Shown: positions 51,141-61,138 of the stretch, one piece after another
Layout: every line of letters begins with the position of its first letter
Position numbering within the stretch: the stretch's first letter is position 1
Notes under the pieces: generated by a model
Database searches by the model: none
Told to the model about the DNA's origin: nothing
The model's input: only the letters and a program-made list of their open reading frames with translations
Position numbers and translations under genes: made by a program
DNA from: an uncultured Bacteroidales bacterium
Lineage (GTDB): Bacteria > Bacteroidota > Bacteroidia > Bacteroidales > UBA932
Direction of reading: 5' to 3'
NCBI GenBank assembly: GCA_900541925.1
Contig: UQMB01000002.1
Span: 1 to 64,000, forward strand
Length of the DNA stretch: 64,000 nt

Positions 51141-52437
51141 AGGCACCAGCGCCACCGAGAGGGTGGAGAACTTCACCGTCGGCAACGACAGGCAGCTCGA
51201 CCTGAGGCTGGCCGCCTATGACATACAGGGCTCGAAGGCGCACATACAGATGCTCGAGAGCATAGGGCTGCTCAGCACAGAAGAGCTCCAGAGCCTCTCG
51301 GCTGCCCTCGACAGGATAGAGGCCACCGTCAGAGACGGCAGTTTCGTCCTCGAAGACGATGTGGAGGACATCCACTCGCAGATCGAGCTGAACCTCACGC
51401 GCGAGCTGGGACAGACAGGCAAGAAGATACACTCCGGCCGCTCGCGCAACGACCAGGTCCTCGTGGACATCAAGCTCTTCCTGCGCGACGAGCTGCTGAA
51501 GATGCGCGAGGAGACGCTGCAGCTCTTCCGCACCCTCCAGGAGCTGAGCGAGAAGTACAAGGAAGTGCTGCTCCCGGGCTACACCCACTTCCAGATCGCG
51601 ATGCCGTCGTCGTTCGGGATGTGGTTCGGCGCGTATGCCGAGGCGCTGGTGGACGACATGCACATGCTCCACGGAGCCTACAGGGTCGTGAACCGCAACC
51701 CGCTCGGCTCGGCGGCAGGCTACGGCAACTCATTCCCGCTCGACAGGGACATGACCACGCGCCTGCTGGGCTTCGACTCCCCCGTCATCAACAGCGTGGC
51801 GGCGCAGATGAGCCGCGGCAAGACCGAGAGGTGCACCGCCTCCGCGATGGGCTCCCTCGCGCTCACGCTCAACAAGTTCGCCGCTGACTGCTGCATGTAC
51901 ATGTGCCCGAACTTCGGCTTCATCCACTTCCCGGACAGCCTCACCACCGGCTCCAGCATCATGCCGCACAAGAAGAACCCCGACGTCTGGGAGATGGTGC
52001 GCGGCAAATGCGACCGCATACTCTCCACCGAGAACGAGATCTCCATGCTCTGCAGCAACCTGCCCCACGGCTACCATCGTGACTACCAGCTGCTCAAGGA
52101 CATACTCTTCCCGTCCCTGGAGCTGATGCACGACTGCCTGCAGATGACAGACTACATGCTGGCCCACATCGAGGTCAACACCCACATACTGGACAACCCT
52201 CTGTACTCCCACCTCTTCACTGTCGAGGAGGTCAACCGACGGACTCTCTCCGGCACCCCGTTCCGCGAGGCCTACAGACAGGTCGGGACGGAGGTCAACG
52301 AGGGCCGCTTCAAATACTCCGGGGGCGATACGGCATCGCTGAAGGCCTCCGACCTCGGACATACCCACATAGGAAGTCTCGGCAACCTCTGCAACGACAG
52401 GGTGGCCGAACTCATGCGACAAGCATCCAACTTCTAA
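51121..52437 (+). CDS. argH: argininosuccinate lyase
   Basis: This 438-residue fumarase-superfamily enzyme releases arginine and fumarate. GRSRNDQVLVDIKLF, LPGYTHFQIAMPSSFGMW and the signature GSSIMPHKKNPDVWE (flexible catalytic-serine loop) are intact. The ATG at 51121 lies within argE. carA begins 5 nt after its stop, so the operon continues directly into carbamoyl-phosphate synthesis. Confidence 0.93.
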   Translation: MATLWNKGTSATERVENFTVGNDRQLDLRLAAYDIQGSKAHIQMLESIGLLSTEELQSLSAALDRIEATVRDGSFVLEDDVEDIHSQIELNLTRELGQTGKKIHSGRSRNDQVLVDIKLFLRDELLKMREETLQLFRTLQELSEKYKEVLLPGYTHFQIAMPSSFGMWFGAYAEALVDDMHMLHGAYRVVNRNPLGSAAGYGNSFPLDRDMTTRLLGFDSPVINSVAAQMSRGKTERCTASAMGSLALTLNKFAADCCMYMCPNFGFIHFPDSLTTGSSIMPHKKNPDVWEMVRGKCDRILSTENEISMLCSNLPHGYHRDYQLLKDILFPSLELMHDCLQMTDYMLAHIEVNTHILDNPLYSHLFTVEEVNRRTLSGTPFREAYRQVGTEVNEGRFKYSGGDTASLKASDLGHTHIGSLGNLCNDRVAELMRQASNF

Positions 52438-52442
52438 ATAAT

Positions 52443-53522
52443 ATGGCAGAAACTCGAAAAAAAGCTGCGCTCATTCTCGCGAATGGCTGCAGGATGGAAG
52501 GCTGGAGCTTCGGTTGCGACAGCGCCGGCAGCGGAGAGGTGGTATTCTCCACAGCAATGGTGGGCTATCCCGAAAGCCTCACAGACCCGTCATACGAAGG
52601 GCAGATACTCTGCGTGAGCTACCCGCTGATAGGCAACTACGGCATCCCGTCGGAGAAATACGACAAGAACGGCCTCTGCACGACCTTCGAGTCGGAGAGG
52701 ATCCATGTCAGGGGGCTGATAATCTCGGACTACAGCGAGAAGTACAGCCACTGGGACGCAGTCAAGAGCCTCGACGAATGGCTCAAGGAGCAGAAGGTGC
52801 CCGGCATCTTCGGCATCGACACCCGGGAGCTCACCAAGATGCTCCGCGAGCAGGGCGCGATGCTCGGCAAGATAGTCCCGGAGGGAGCGTCCGAAGACTT
52901 CCCGTACTACGACCCCAACACCGACAACCAGGTCGCCGCTGTCAGCTGCAAGGAAGTGATGCACTACGGCTCCGAAGGCAAGAAAGTCGTCCTGGTGGAC
53001 TGCGGGGTCAAGCACAGGATACTCGGCTGCCTGCTGGACAGGGGCGTGCAGGTGACGAGAGTCCCGTGGGACTATGACTTCAACACCCTCGACTGGGACG
53101 GGCTCTTCATCTCCAACGGCCCGGGCAACCCGGAACTCTGCAGGGAGGCCGTGGAGCACATCCGCAAGGCATACGAGGGCGACAAGCCGATATTCGGCAT
53201 CTGCATGGGCAACCAGCTCATGTCGCTGGCTGCCGGCGCGAGCACGTTCAAGCTCAAATACGGCCACCGCAGCCACAACCAGCCGGTCAGGATGAACGGC
53301 ACGGAGCGCTGCTTCATCACTTCGCAGAACCATGGTTTCGCCGTGGACGAAACCACCCTCGGAGCGGACTGGGAGCCATATTTCACAAACATGAACGACG
53401 GCACCAACGAGGGCATACGCCACCGCAGCCAGCCGTTCTTCTCCGCACAGTTCCACCCCGAGGCCTCAAGCGGCCCGGTAGACACGGAGTTCCTTTTCGA
53501 TGAATTCATATCCAGGTTGTAA
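52443..53522 (+). CDS. carA: carbamoyl-phosphate synthase small subunit
   Basis: This 359-residue glutamine amidotransferase subunit supplies ammonia to CarB. The N-terminal domain includes GEVVFSTAMVGYPESLTDPS. The class I amidotransferase domain has its cysteine in PIFGICMGNQLM (near 254) and the His-Glu pair in SAQFHPEASSGP. Its stop shares one base with the carB start (TAATG). Presence in the arginine operon indicates that the carbamoyl phosphate is made mainly for ArgF'. Confidence 0.93.
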   Translation: MAETRKKAALILANGCRMEGWSFGCDSAGSGEVVFSTAMVGYPESLTDPSYEGQILCVSYPLIGNYGIPSEKYDKNGLCTTFESERIHVRGLIISDYSEKYSHWDAVKSLDEWLKEQKVPGIFGIDTRELTKMLREQGAMLGKIVPEGASEDFPYYDPNTDNQVAAVSCKEVMHYGSEGKKVVLVDCGVKHRILGCLLDRGVQVTRVPWDYDFNTLDWDGLFISNGPGNPELCREAVEHIRKAYEGDKPIFGICMGNQLMSLAAGASTFKLKYGHRSHNQPVRMNGTERCFITSQNHGFAVDETTLGADWEPYFTNMNDGTNEGIRHRSQPFFSAQFHPEASSGPVDTEFLFDEFISRL

Positions 53523-56500
53523 TGATTGACAGAAGAATAAAGAAAGTGCTGGTGCTCGGTTCCGGAGCACTCAAGATAGGCGAAGCCGGAGAGTTCGACT
53601 ACAGCGGCTCGCAGGCCCTGAAGGCCCTCAGGGAAGAGGGCATAAGGACGGTGCTGATCAACCCCAACATCGCCACGGTGCAGACCTCCGAGGGCGTGGC
53701 GGACAAGATATACTTCCTGCCGGTGACCCCCTACTTCGTGGAGAAGGTCATCGAGAAGGAGAGGCCGCAGGGCATACTGCTCTCATTCGGCGGGCAGACG
53801 GCCCTCAACTGCGGAGTGGAGCTCTACAGGGAGGGAATCTTTGACAAATACGGCATCAAGGTGCTCGGAACCCCTGTCCAGGCCATCATCGACACCGAAG
53901 ACAGGGAGCTGTTCGTCGAGAAGCTCGACCAGATAGGAGTCAAGACCATACGCTCCCACGCAGCCTCCACCATCGAGGAGGCGCGCGCCGCAGCGGCGCA
54001 GGTCGGCTACCCGGTGATCCTGCGCGCGGCATACGCACTCGGCGGTCTTGGTTCAGGCTTCTGCGAGAACGAGCAGGAACTCAACACAGTGGCCACCAAG
54101 GCATTCTCGTTCTCACCTCAAGTGCTGGTGGAGAAATCCCTGCGCGGCTGGAAGGAGATCGAATACGAGGTTGTGCGCGACAGCTACGACAACTGCATCA
54201 CTGTCTGCAACATGGAGAACTTCGACCCGCTCGGCATCCACACCGGCGAGAGCATCGTGGTGGCTCCTTCGCAGACCCTCTCCAACGAGGAGTTCCACTT
54301 CCTCCGCAAGACGGCCATCGACATCGTGCGGCACATAGGGATAGTCGGAGAGTGCAACGTCCAGTACGCCTTCAGCCCTGACGGGGAAGACTACCGCGTA
54401 ATCGAGGTCAACGCCCGCCTGAGCCGTTCTTCGGCCCTCGCCTCCAAGGCCACGGGCTACCCTCTGGCGTTCATCGCCGCCAAACTCGGCCTCGGCTACG
54501 GGCTGTTCGAGCTCAACAACGCCGTCACCAAGACCACGCCGGCCTTCTTCGAGCCGGCCCTGGACTATGTGGTCTGCAAGATTCCGCGCTGGGACCTCGC
54601 CAAGTTCAAGGGCGTCTCACGCGAGATAGGCTCCAGCATGAAGAGCGTCGGAGAGGTGATGGCCATAGGCCGCAACTTCGAGGAGGCCATCCAGAAGGGC
54701 CTGCGCATGATAGGCCAGGGGGCCAACGGCTTCGTCTGCAACAAGCCGTACAGCGCCGCCGACCTCGATGACGCGCTCAAGAACCCGACAGACACCCGCA
54801 TATTCGCGATAGCCGCCGCATTCGAGTCCGGCTACAGCGTGGACAGGATACACGAACTCACCAAGATAGACCGCTGGTTCCTCGACAAGCTCGAGAACAT
54901 CGAATCCACCTACCGCGAGTTCGAGAGCTGCAAGAGCCTCGCCGAGGTCAGCTCCGGACTGCTCAAGAAAGCCAAGTGCCAGGGCTTCTCCGACATCCAG
55001 ATAGGCCGCGTGTTCAGCATCCCGGAGTCCGAGGTGCGCGCACGCAGGCAGGAAGAGGGGCTCAGGCCGGTGGTCAAGCAGATAGACACCCTCGCGGCGG
55101 AGTTCCCGTCCGACACCAACTACCTCTACCTCACCTACAACGGCAGCGCGGATGATGTCGCATTCAGCGAGAGCTCCCGCTCCGTGATAGTGCTCGGCTC
55201 CGGCGCCTACCGCATCGGAAGCAGCGTCGAGTTCGACTGGTGCGGGGTGAACGCCCTCCAGACCCTCCGCAAACGCGGGTACAGGGCCATAATGATCAAC
55301 TACAACCCTGAGACCGTCTCCACGGACTACGACAGCTGCGACCGCCTCTACTTCGACGAGCTCAGCTACGAGACCGTGATGGACATCTGCTCCCTCGAGA
55401 AGCCTATGGGCGTGATAGTCAGCGTGGGAGGCCAGATTCCGAACAACCTCGCCCTGCCTCTGATGAAGAGCGGGGTCAGGATCCTCGGCACCTCCGCCAC
55501 AGACATCGACCGCGCCGAAGACCGCAACAAGTTCTCGCAGATCGTGGACAAGCTCGGCATCGACCAGCCGCGATGGAGGGAACTCACCACGATGGAGGAC
55601 ATCGACAGCTTCATCGCCGAAGTCGGATTCCCGGTGCTCGTGCGCCCTTCATATGTGCTGTCTGGGGCCGCGATGAACGTGTGCTACAGCTACGACGACC
55701 TCAAGATATGCCTCGACATGGCAGTGGAAGTCTCAGAGGAGCATCCTGTCGTCATCAGCTCGTTCATGCAGCGCTGCAAGGAGATCGAGTGCGATGCGGT
55801 GGCGGACAACGGCCGCGTGATAGCCTCGGCCATCTCTGAACACATCGAGTTCGCCGGAGTCCACTCCGGAGACGCGACCATCCAGTTCCCGCCGCAGAAG
55901 ACCTACGGCATCACGGCAGCCAGGATACGCAAGACCACGGCGGCCATCGCCGCTGAGCTCCATATCACGGGTCCGTTCAACATCCAGTTCCTCGCCACCG
56001 ACAACTACATCAAGGTCATAGAGTGCAACCTCAGGGCGTCGAGAAGTTTCCCGTTCGTATCCAAGGTACTGAAAGTAAACTTCATAGAACTCGCGACCCG
56101 CTGCATGCTCGGCGAGCATCCGGTACCGGTGGGCATTGACCCGTTCGAGCTGGAGTATGTCGGGGTGAAGTGCTCCCAGTTCTCGTTCTCCCGTCTCAAC
56201 GAGGCGGATCCGGTGCTCGGAGTGGACATGTCCTCCACCGGGGAGGTCGGCTGCATCGGTGACAACCTGGACGACGCCCTGCTGAAAGCCATGCTCTCCG
56301 TGGGCCACAAAATCCCGCAGAAGGCCGTGCTGATCTCGTCCGGCAACGCCCGCCAGAAGGCGGACATACTCCCGGCCTGCCAGCTGCTGAGCGCCAAGGG
56401 GATAGAGATTTATGCCACGGAAGGTACCTGCCGCTATCTCAACGAGAACGGAGTGCCCGCAAAGCTGGCACTCCGTCCGGATGAGACTTCCACCGAGGGG

Positions 56501-56728
56501 CACCCGTCAGCGATTGACCTGATCAGGGACCACACCGTGGACATCGTGATAAACATCCCTAAGAACTACACCCGAGGGGAGCTGAGCAACGGATACCGTA
56601 TGCGCCGCGCCGCCATCGACTTCAATGTCCCGCTGATCACCAACTCCCGGCTCGCGACCGCCTTCATCAGGGCGCTCTGCGCGGAGCCTCTGGAGAACAT
56701 CAGCATCAAGGGATGGGACGAGTATTAG
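53522..56728 (+). CDS. carB: carbamoyl-phosphate synthase large subunit
   Basis: This 1068-residue enzyme has two homologous ATP-grasp halves, beginning VLVLGSGALKIGEAGEFDYS and VIVLGSGAYRIGSSVEFDW. NARLSRSSALASKATGYPLA and ECNLRASRSFPFVSKV mark the two active sites. The C-terminal MGS-like allosteric domain begins around KAVLISSGNARQKADI. Full length matches the family. The stop overlaps by 3 nt the stop of the convergent META lipoprotein gene, so no terminator hairpin lies between them. Confidence 0.94.
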   Translation: MIDRRIKKVLVLGSGALKIGEAGEFDYSGSQALKALREEGIRTVLINPNIATVQTSEGVADKIYFLPVTPYFVEKVIEKERPQGILLSFGGQTALNCGVELYREGIFDKYGIKVLGTPVQAIIDTEDRELFVEKLDQIGVKTIRSHAASTIEEARAAAAQVGYPVILRAAYALGGLGSGFCENEQELNTVATKAFSFSPQVLVEKSLRGWKEIEYEVVRDSYDNCITVCNMENFDPLGIHTGESIVVAPSQTLSNEEFHFLRKTAIDIVRHIGIVGECNVQYAFSPDGEDYRVIEVNARLSRSSALASKATGYPLAFIAAKLGLGYGLFELNNAVTKTTPAFFEPALDYVVCKIPRWDLAKFKGVSREIGSSMKSVGEVMAIGRNFEEAIQKGLRMIGQGANGFVCNKPYSAADLDDALKNPTDTRIFAIAAAFESGYSVDRIHELTKIDRWFLDKLENIESTYREFESCKSLAEVSSGLLKKAKCQGFSDIQIGRVFSIPESEVRARRQEEGLRPVVKQIDTLAAEFPSDTNYLYLTYNGSADDVAFSESSRSVIVLGSGAYRIGSSVEFDWCGVNALQTLRKRGYRAIMINYNPETVSTDYDSCDRLYFDELSYETVMDICSLEKPMGVIVSVGGQIPNNLALPLMKSGVRILGTSATDIDRAEDRNKFSQIVDKLGIDQPRWRELTTMEDIDSFIAEVGFPVLVRPSYVLSGAAMNVCYSYDDLKICLDMAVEVSEEHPVVISSFMQRCKEIECDAVADNGRVIASAISEHIEFAGVHSGDATIQFPPQKTYGITAARIRKTTAAIAAELHITGPFNIQFLATDNYIKVIECNLRASRSFPFVSKVLKVNFIELATRCMLGEHPVPVGIDPFELEYVGVKCSQFSFSRLNEADPVLGVDMSSTGEVGCIGDNLDDALLKAMLSVGHKIPQKAVLISSGNARQKADILPACQLLSAKGIEIYATEGTCRYLNENGVPAKLALRPDETSTEGHPSAIDLIRDHTVDIVINIPKNYTRGELSNGYRMRRAAIDFNVPLITNSRLATAFIRALCAEPLENISIKGWDEY

Positions 56729-57150
56729 TCCTGTGATACCTCCGCGTCAGTCGCGGGGACCATGGCAAGGCGCACATTGCCCTTGGAATCAGAGAGTTTG
56801 AGCGTATCGGCAGAATAGCTGATGCGCTCAACTTCATTGAGGGCCTCGCGTACCTTGTCCTCCACGGCCATGTCCTGAGGCGCTCCGGCCATCATGGTCA
56901 TCCCCATGTTGCCGATCTTAAGCCTGTCGCCGCGGAGTTTGTACTCTCCGTTGGCCAGGTTGACCCCGAGGCATCCATGCATCTTGCCGTCCTCTCCGAA
57001 TACGATATAAGGGGTATTCTCCTCTGTCTGAACCATCTCGCCGTCAGCGGCGATGATTTTCCATTGCCCCGCAGGGGACTTCACTTCCTGCTCGTTGCAG
57101 GCGACTGCGGCCAATGCGGCGGCAGCCATCATGATAACACACTTCTTCAT
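56725..57150 (-). CDS. META/HslJ-like lipoprotein
   Basis: This 141-residue lipoprotein (signal MMAAAALAAVACNEQEV) has a META-like core: GQWKIIAADGEMV, TPYIVFGEDGKMHGCLGVN, NGEYKLRGDRLKIGNMGMT. Proteins of this fold are small envelope proteins without known activity. Its ATG overlaps the stop of the CDF gene as ATGA, so it is co-translated with a metal exporter and might act in metal or envelope stress. Confidence 0.7.
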   Translation of the reverse strand: MKKCVIMMAAAALAAVACNEQEVKSPAGQWKIIAADGEMVQTEENTPYIVFGEDGKMHGCLGVNLANGEYKLRGDRLKIGNMGMTMMAGAPQDMAVEDKVREALNEVERISYSADTLKLSDSKGNVRLAMVPATDAEVSQD

Positions 57151-58004
57151 ATTGTTTCTATTGTAACGGGACTGAACCCGAGTTTTTCCAATTCTTCGTG
57201 CAGGGTCCGGCGCACCGCTCCGGCATCCCCGTCCACGGCCACACGGGCGGTCAGGGCCGTCTGGTTGATGCTCACAGCCCACACATGCAGCTCCTCCACA
57301 GCCTTCACGCCTCCGCATCCGGCGACAAGAGACTTCACCGCATCATAATCCACCCCGCGCGGCACTCCGTCAATTATCATCCGCACGCTCTCCCCGAGCA
57401 GGCGGACGCTGTTGTAGAGGATGACCGCGGCGATGACAAGGCTCACAATCGGGTCTATCACATAGAGCCCCGACAAGCTGATGACTATGCCGGATATCAC
57501 CACCCCGAGCGAGAGGAGGGAGTCCGTGGCCATATGCAGGAACGCGCCCCTGGTGTTGATGTCCTTCTTCTGGAAGCGCATCATCAGCAGGGCGCTGATG
57601 CCGCTGACGAGTATGCCCGCCGCCGCTGTCCATGACACGGCCGCACCGTTGACAGGTGCAGGCTCCATAAGTTTGCTGACGCTCTCGAAGACGATCACGC
57701 ACACGGCGCACACAAGCAGGAGGGCGTTGAACAGCGAGATCAGCACTGACGCCTTGCGGTAGCCGTAGGTATACCGGCTGCTCGGCTTGCTGGCCGCGAG
57801 CCTGAATGCGAGCAGCGCTATCAGCAGGGAGAAGACATCTATCATCTTGTGCCCGGCATCGGAGAGAAGTCCGGTGGAGTTGCTGTACACCCCAGCCAGA
57901 GCCTCCACTATCACGAATCCGAAGTTGAGCGCTATCGCTATGTAATAGACCACATTCAGAGACTCGACGGCGTGAATGTGATGTGCGTGTGAATGATGTT
58001 CCAT
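57147..58004 (-). CDS. cation diffusion facilitator (CzcD/ZitB-like)
   Basis: This 285-residue transporter has six membrane segments and the CDF metal motifs: STGLLSDAGHKMIDVFSL (helix 2) and FLHMATDSLLSLG (helix 5). The N-terminus is His-rich (MEHHSHAHHIHAVES), a typical zinc-collecting tail. The YGYRKASVLISL loop places it in the CzcD/ZitB branch, distinct from the other CDF gene at 16209-17102. I start at 58004 at the His-rich segment, since the earlier Met overlaps the promoter box. Confidence 0.88.
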   Translation of the reverse strand: MEHHSHAHHIHAVESLNVVYYIAIALNFGFVIVEALAGVYSNSTGLLSDAGHKMIDVFSLLIALLAFRLAASKPSSRYTYGYRKASVLISLFNALLLVCAVCVIVFESVSKLMEPAPVNGAAVSWTAAAGILVSGISALLMMRFQKKDINTRGAFLHMATDSLLSLGVVISGIVISLSGLYVIDPIVSLVIAAVILYNSVRLLGESVRMIIDGVPRGVDYDAVKSLVAGCGGVKAVEELHVWAVSINQTALTARVAVDGDAGAVRRTLHEELEKLGFSPVTIETI

Positions 58005-58013
58005 AATCGGGCG

Positions 58014-58021
58014 CAAATATA
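58014..58021 (-). promoter_or_regulatory. -7 box for the CDF-META operon
   Basis: TATATTTG on the minus strand, 10 nt before the ATG; no TTG at the usual distance. Confidence 0.45.
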
Positions 58022-58034
58022 CGGCAAAAAGTGT

Positions 58035-58042
58035 TAAATTTG
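58035..58042 (+). promoter_or_regulatory. -7 box for ffh
   Basis: TAAATTTG, 24 nt before the ffh ATG and divergent from the CDF promoter; no TTG at the usual distance. Confidence 0.45.
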
Positions 58043-58065
58043 TAAACTTAAATCAAAGATACACA

Positions 58066-59388
58066 ATGTTCGACAATCTCTCAGACAGACTGGAAAGGTC
58101 TTTCAAGATACTCAAGGGCGAAGGCAAGATCACCGAGGTGAACGTGGCCGAGACCATCAAGGAAATCAGGCGCGCGCTTCTGGATGCCGACGTGTCATAC
58201 AAGGTAGCCAAGGACTTCTGCGACAAGGTCAAGACCAAGGCGATGGGCGCCAATGTGCTGACCGCCGTCAAGCCTCAGCAGATGATGGTCAAGATCGTCC
58301 ACGACGAGCTCGCGGAGTTCATGGGCGCGGAGCACAGCGAGATCAATCTCAAGGGCTCCCCTGCCGTCATCCTCGTGGCCGGACTCAACGGTTCGGGCAA
58401 GACCACCTTCTGCGGCAAGCTCGCCCTCAGACTCAAGAGCAAGAAGGGCGTCAAGGTGCTTCTCGCAGCCTGCGACACCTTCCGCCCGGCAGCCATCACC
58501 CAGCTCCAGACTCTCGGAGAGCAAGTGGGAGTCCCGGTATATAGCGAAGAAGGCGAGAAGGATCCGGTCAAGGTGGCCAAAGACGCCGTGGCAAAGGCCA
58601 GGCAGGAAGGCTACAGCGTCGTGATAGTCGACACCGCAGGACGCCTCGTCGTGGACAAGGAGCTGATGGACGAGATCTCCACCCTGCACAAGGCCCTCGG
58701 GCCGTCGGAGACCCTCTTCGTCGTCGATGCGATGACGGGACAGGACGCCGTGGAATCCGCCAAGGCGTTCAACGATGCCATCGACTACGACGGAGTGGTG
58801 CTCAGCAAGATGGACGGCGACACCAGAGGCGGCGCCGCGCTCTCCATCAAGGCCGTGACGGGCAAGCCGATCAAATTCGTCAGTCTGGGCGAGAAGATGG
58901 AGGCCCTGGACATGTTCTACCCGGCCCGTGTGGCGGACCGCATCCTCGGCATGGGAGACGTGGTGTCCCTCGTGGAGAAGGCCCAGGAGCAGTTCGATGA
59001 GCAGCAGGCCCGGGCGCTGAAGAAGAAGATAGCCCGCAACCAGTTCACCATCAACGATTTCTACGAGCAGCTCAAGCAGGTTCAGAAGATGGGCAACATG
59101 AAGGACCTGATGGGCATGCTCCCCGGCATGGACAAGGCCCTCAAGGATGTGGACATCCCGGAGGACGCCTTCAAATCCACGGAGGCCATCATCCAGTCGA
59201 TGACCCCGTATGAGAAAGAGCACCCTGAGTGCCTCAACGGCTCCCGCCGCAACAGGATAGCCAAGGGTTCAGGGACGACTCTCGCGGATGTCAACAAGCT
59301 GATAAAGCAGTTCGAGCAGAGCCGCAAGATGATGAAGATGGCGGTCGACGGGACGCTCCAGCAGAAGCTCAGAAGCCTCAGAAGATAA
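58066..59388 (+). CDS. ffh: signal recognition particle protein SRP54
   Basis: This 440-residue GTPase binds 4.5S RNA and signal sequences and delivers ribosomes to FtsY. The N domain is followed by the GTPase motifs AGLNGSGKTTFCGKLAL (P-loop), DTFRPAAITQLQ, VIVDTAGRL, and LSKMDGDTRGGAALS. The C-terminal M domain is methionine-rich with SRRNRIAKGSGTTLADVN as the RNA-binding region. It is full length. Its last 11 bases overlap the end of the convergent nucleotidase gene. Confidence 0.95.
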   Translation: MFDNLSDRLERSFKILKGEGKITEVNVAETIKEIRRALLDADVSYKVAKDFCDKVKTKAMGANVLTAVKPQQMMVKIVHDELAEFMGAEHSEINLKGSPAVILVAGLNGSGKTTFCGKLALRLKSKKGVKVLLAACDTFRPAAITQLQTLGEQVGVPVYSEEGEKDPVKVAKDAVAKARQEGYSVVIVDTAGRLVVDKELMDEISTLHKALGPSETLFVVDAMTGQDAVESAKAFNDAIDYDGVVLSKMDGDTRGGAALSIKAVTGKPIKFVSLGEKMEALDMFYPARVADRILGMGDVVSLVEKAQEQFDEQQARALKKKIARNQFTINDFYEQLKQVQKMGNMKDLMGMLPGMDKALKDVDIPEDAFKSTEAIIQSMTPYEKEHPECLNGSRRNRIAKGSGTTLADVNKLIKQFEQSRKMMKMAVDGTLQQKLRSLRR

Positions 59389-61093
59389 GGGCCATATCGG
59401 CGTCCATCAGTCTGGACACCTTTTTCTCCGGTACGAAGTGCCACTCGCCTATCACGGACGGGTCGCCGACAAGTGCCGGAGTTATTTCTTTGTGCGCGCT
59501 GATGAAGCCGTAGACCATGTCGCGTATCTCCGGATAGCGGGCGACCACGCGGCTGTCCGCCTCATCCTTGCTCAGTCCGCCCCCCTTGAAGAGGATGTTC
59601 CCCCCGCCGTTGGCACGGTATGAAGTCATGGCCACATTGTACCACCCGTCCTCGTCGAAGGCTGTCCCGTCGGCAAGGGAACTTATCTTGACCCTCTCCC
59701 CGAAAGGCCTGGTCACATCCACGGTGTATACCAGCCCCGCCGCCGAATCGAAATTGTACGGTCTGGCGGTGAACGACCACCTGCGGGCCCCCGTCCTCGC
59801 GTCCGGGCTGTCCGTCATGCGGAGCACATGCCTGCCCGGAGTCTGGATCCAACTGTCGTAGGAGTACTCCAGGCATTTCCTTATCTCCGAACCTCTCAGC
59901 CTCAGGACGAAGAGCTGGTTCTCGTACGGGTAGATGGTGAACATGTCATTGTATATCACGTCCCCGGCCTTGACCGTACCGTCGAACGTCAGGGGCGCGG
60001 CAAAAGATATCTGCGCCTCGGGGACGCTAATCTGCACCGTATGCACAAGGTTGATGTAATCAGACATTCCCCGGTAGGCATCGCGGATGCGGAGTTCCAT
60101 CGATATGTGGCCCACCTTCCTGACTGTGAACGCCTTGACAGCCTCGAACTCCTCCTCGAACTCCACCCCCATCCGGCTGTCCACCCGATCCCTGTCCATC
60201 CTCACGATCTCCCCGCGCACGCTCTTGGAGGCTCCGAGGTTTATGACCGCGTGTCCGACATTGCCCGCCCTGGCGCCGCCGTTGAGCAGCACGCAGCCGT
60301 CTTTCTCCGTCGCGAACGGCCTGTGGTCGTGGGCGCAGACAATCACATCCACGCCGCTCAGGGAATTGAGCAGGTCGAGCCCCTGGTTCTCCAGCACCTC
60401 ACCGCTACCGTCCCCTGTCCCGGAATGCACCGCGACTACCACGGCATCAGGCTTTTCCTTCGCACGCAGCTCATCCACGCACTCCTGCACGAACGGGATC
60501 AGGGAGACAAAGTCCATCCCCCGCCACACCGGTTCCGAGAGCCAGCCCTTCATGTTGGGGTTGGTGAATCCGAGCACCGCTACCCTCATGCCGGCCTTGT
60601 CAAAGACCTTCCATACAGGGAAATACGGCTTGCCGTCGGCAGTGCGGAGGGCGTTGCCTCCGAGCCACGGGATTCCGGCCCGGGCGAGTTCGGACGCCAC
60701 CCTGTCGTAGACGGCGTGCCCAGTCTCTATGTCGTGGTTGCCGACGACCACGGCGTCATATCCCATGTATTCGACTATCCTCGGGAAAAGGTGCGGCACG
60801 TCGGTGCGGACATAGTTGAAATAATATGCGGCATTGTCTCCCTGGAGGCAGTCCCCAGCGTCAATCAACAGCAGGTTCTCCGGCCCCGCTGCGGCCCTGA
60901 GGCTGTCCACATAATGCTTGACGGACATCAGGCTCGTGCGGCGGGCCTGCCCCTCCACATAAGGCTTGTCAAACCACGACCCGTGCACGTCTCCGGTAGT
61001 GACGATATGCAGTGTGCGCTCCTGCGCATGAAGGGAAAGGACGGCCGTGAGAATGGCCGCCGCCGAGAGGATCAGTCTGAGACAATGTTTCAT
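59378..61093 (-). CDS. secreted 5'-nucleotidase / metallophosphatase
   Basis: This 571-residue protein has a signal peptide (LILSAAAILTAVLSLHAQE) and the metallophosphatase motifs TTGDVHGSWF, DAGDCLQGD, VGNHDIETG and AVHSGTGDGS, with AHDHRPF as the last metal site. The C-terminal nucleotide-binding domain begins near residue 340 (FAAPLTFDGTVKAGDVIYN) and includes RANGGGNILFKGG. It belongs to the UshA/CpdB/YfkN group and should release phosphate from nucleotides in the periplasm. The exact substrate is not clear. Confidence 0.85.
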   Translation of the reverse strand: MKHCLRLILSAAAILTAVLSLHAQERTLHIVTTGDVHGSWFDKPYVEGQARRTSLMSVKHYVDSLRAAAGPENLLLIDAGDCLQGDNAAYYFNYVRTDVPHLFPRIVEYMGYDAVVVGNHDIETGHAVYDRVASELARAGIPWLGGNALRTADGKPYFPVWKVFDKAGMRVAVLGFTNPNMKGWLSEPVWRGMDFVSLIPFVQECVDELRAKEKPDAVVVAVHSGTGDGSGEVLENQGLDLLNSLSGVDVIVCAHDHRPFATEKDGCVLLNGGARAGNVGHAVINLGASKSVRGEIVRMDRDRVDSRMGVEFEEEFEAVKAFTVRKVGHISMELRIRDAYRGMSDYINLVHTVQISVPEAQISFAAPLTFDGTVKAGDVIYNDMFTIYPYENQLFVLRLRGSEIRKCLEYSYDSWIQTPGRHVLRMTDSPDARTGARRWSFTARPYNFDSAAGLVYTVDVTRPFGERVKISSLADGTAFDEDGWYNVAMTSYRANGGGNILFKGGGLSKDEADSRVVARYPEIRDMVYGFISAHKEITPALVGDPSVIGEWHFVPEKKVSRLMDADMALIF

Positions 61094-61112
61094 AAGATGC
61101 GATTTAATGTGG

Positions 61113-61129
61113 CAAAAATACTAAATTTG
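61113..61129. promoter_or_regulatory. back-to-back -7 boxes (nucleotidase and GSCFA genes)
   Basis: Minus-strand TATTTTTG (61113-61120) and plus-strand TAAATTTG (61122-61129) are separated by one base. They point away from each other to the two divergent genes. Neither has a clear TTG at the usual distance. Confidence 0.45.
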
Positions 61130-61138
61130 CCTCTGCTT

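Noticed and set aside
59828..61138. Open frame running on from opposite the nucleotidase into the GSCFA gene
   Set aside because: Only the part from ATG 61139 matches a family; the upstream part is antisense to the nucleotidase and precedes the promoter box.
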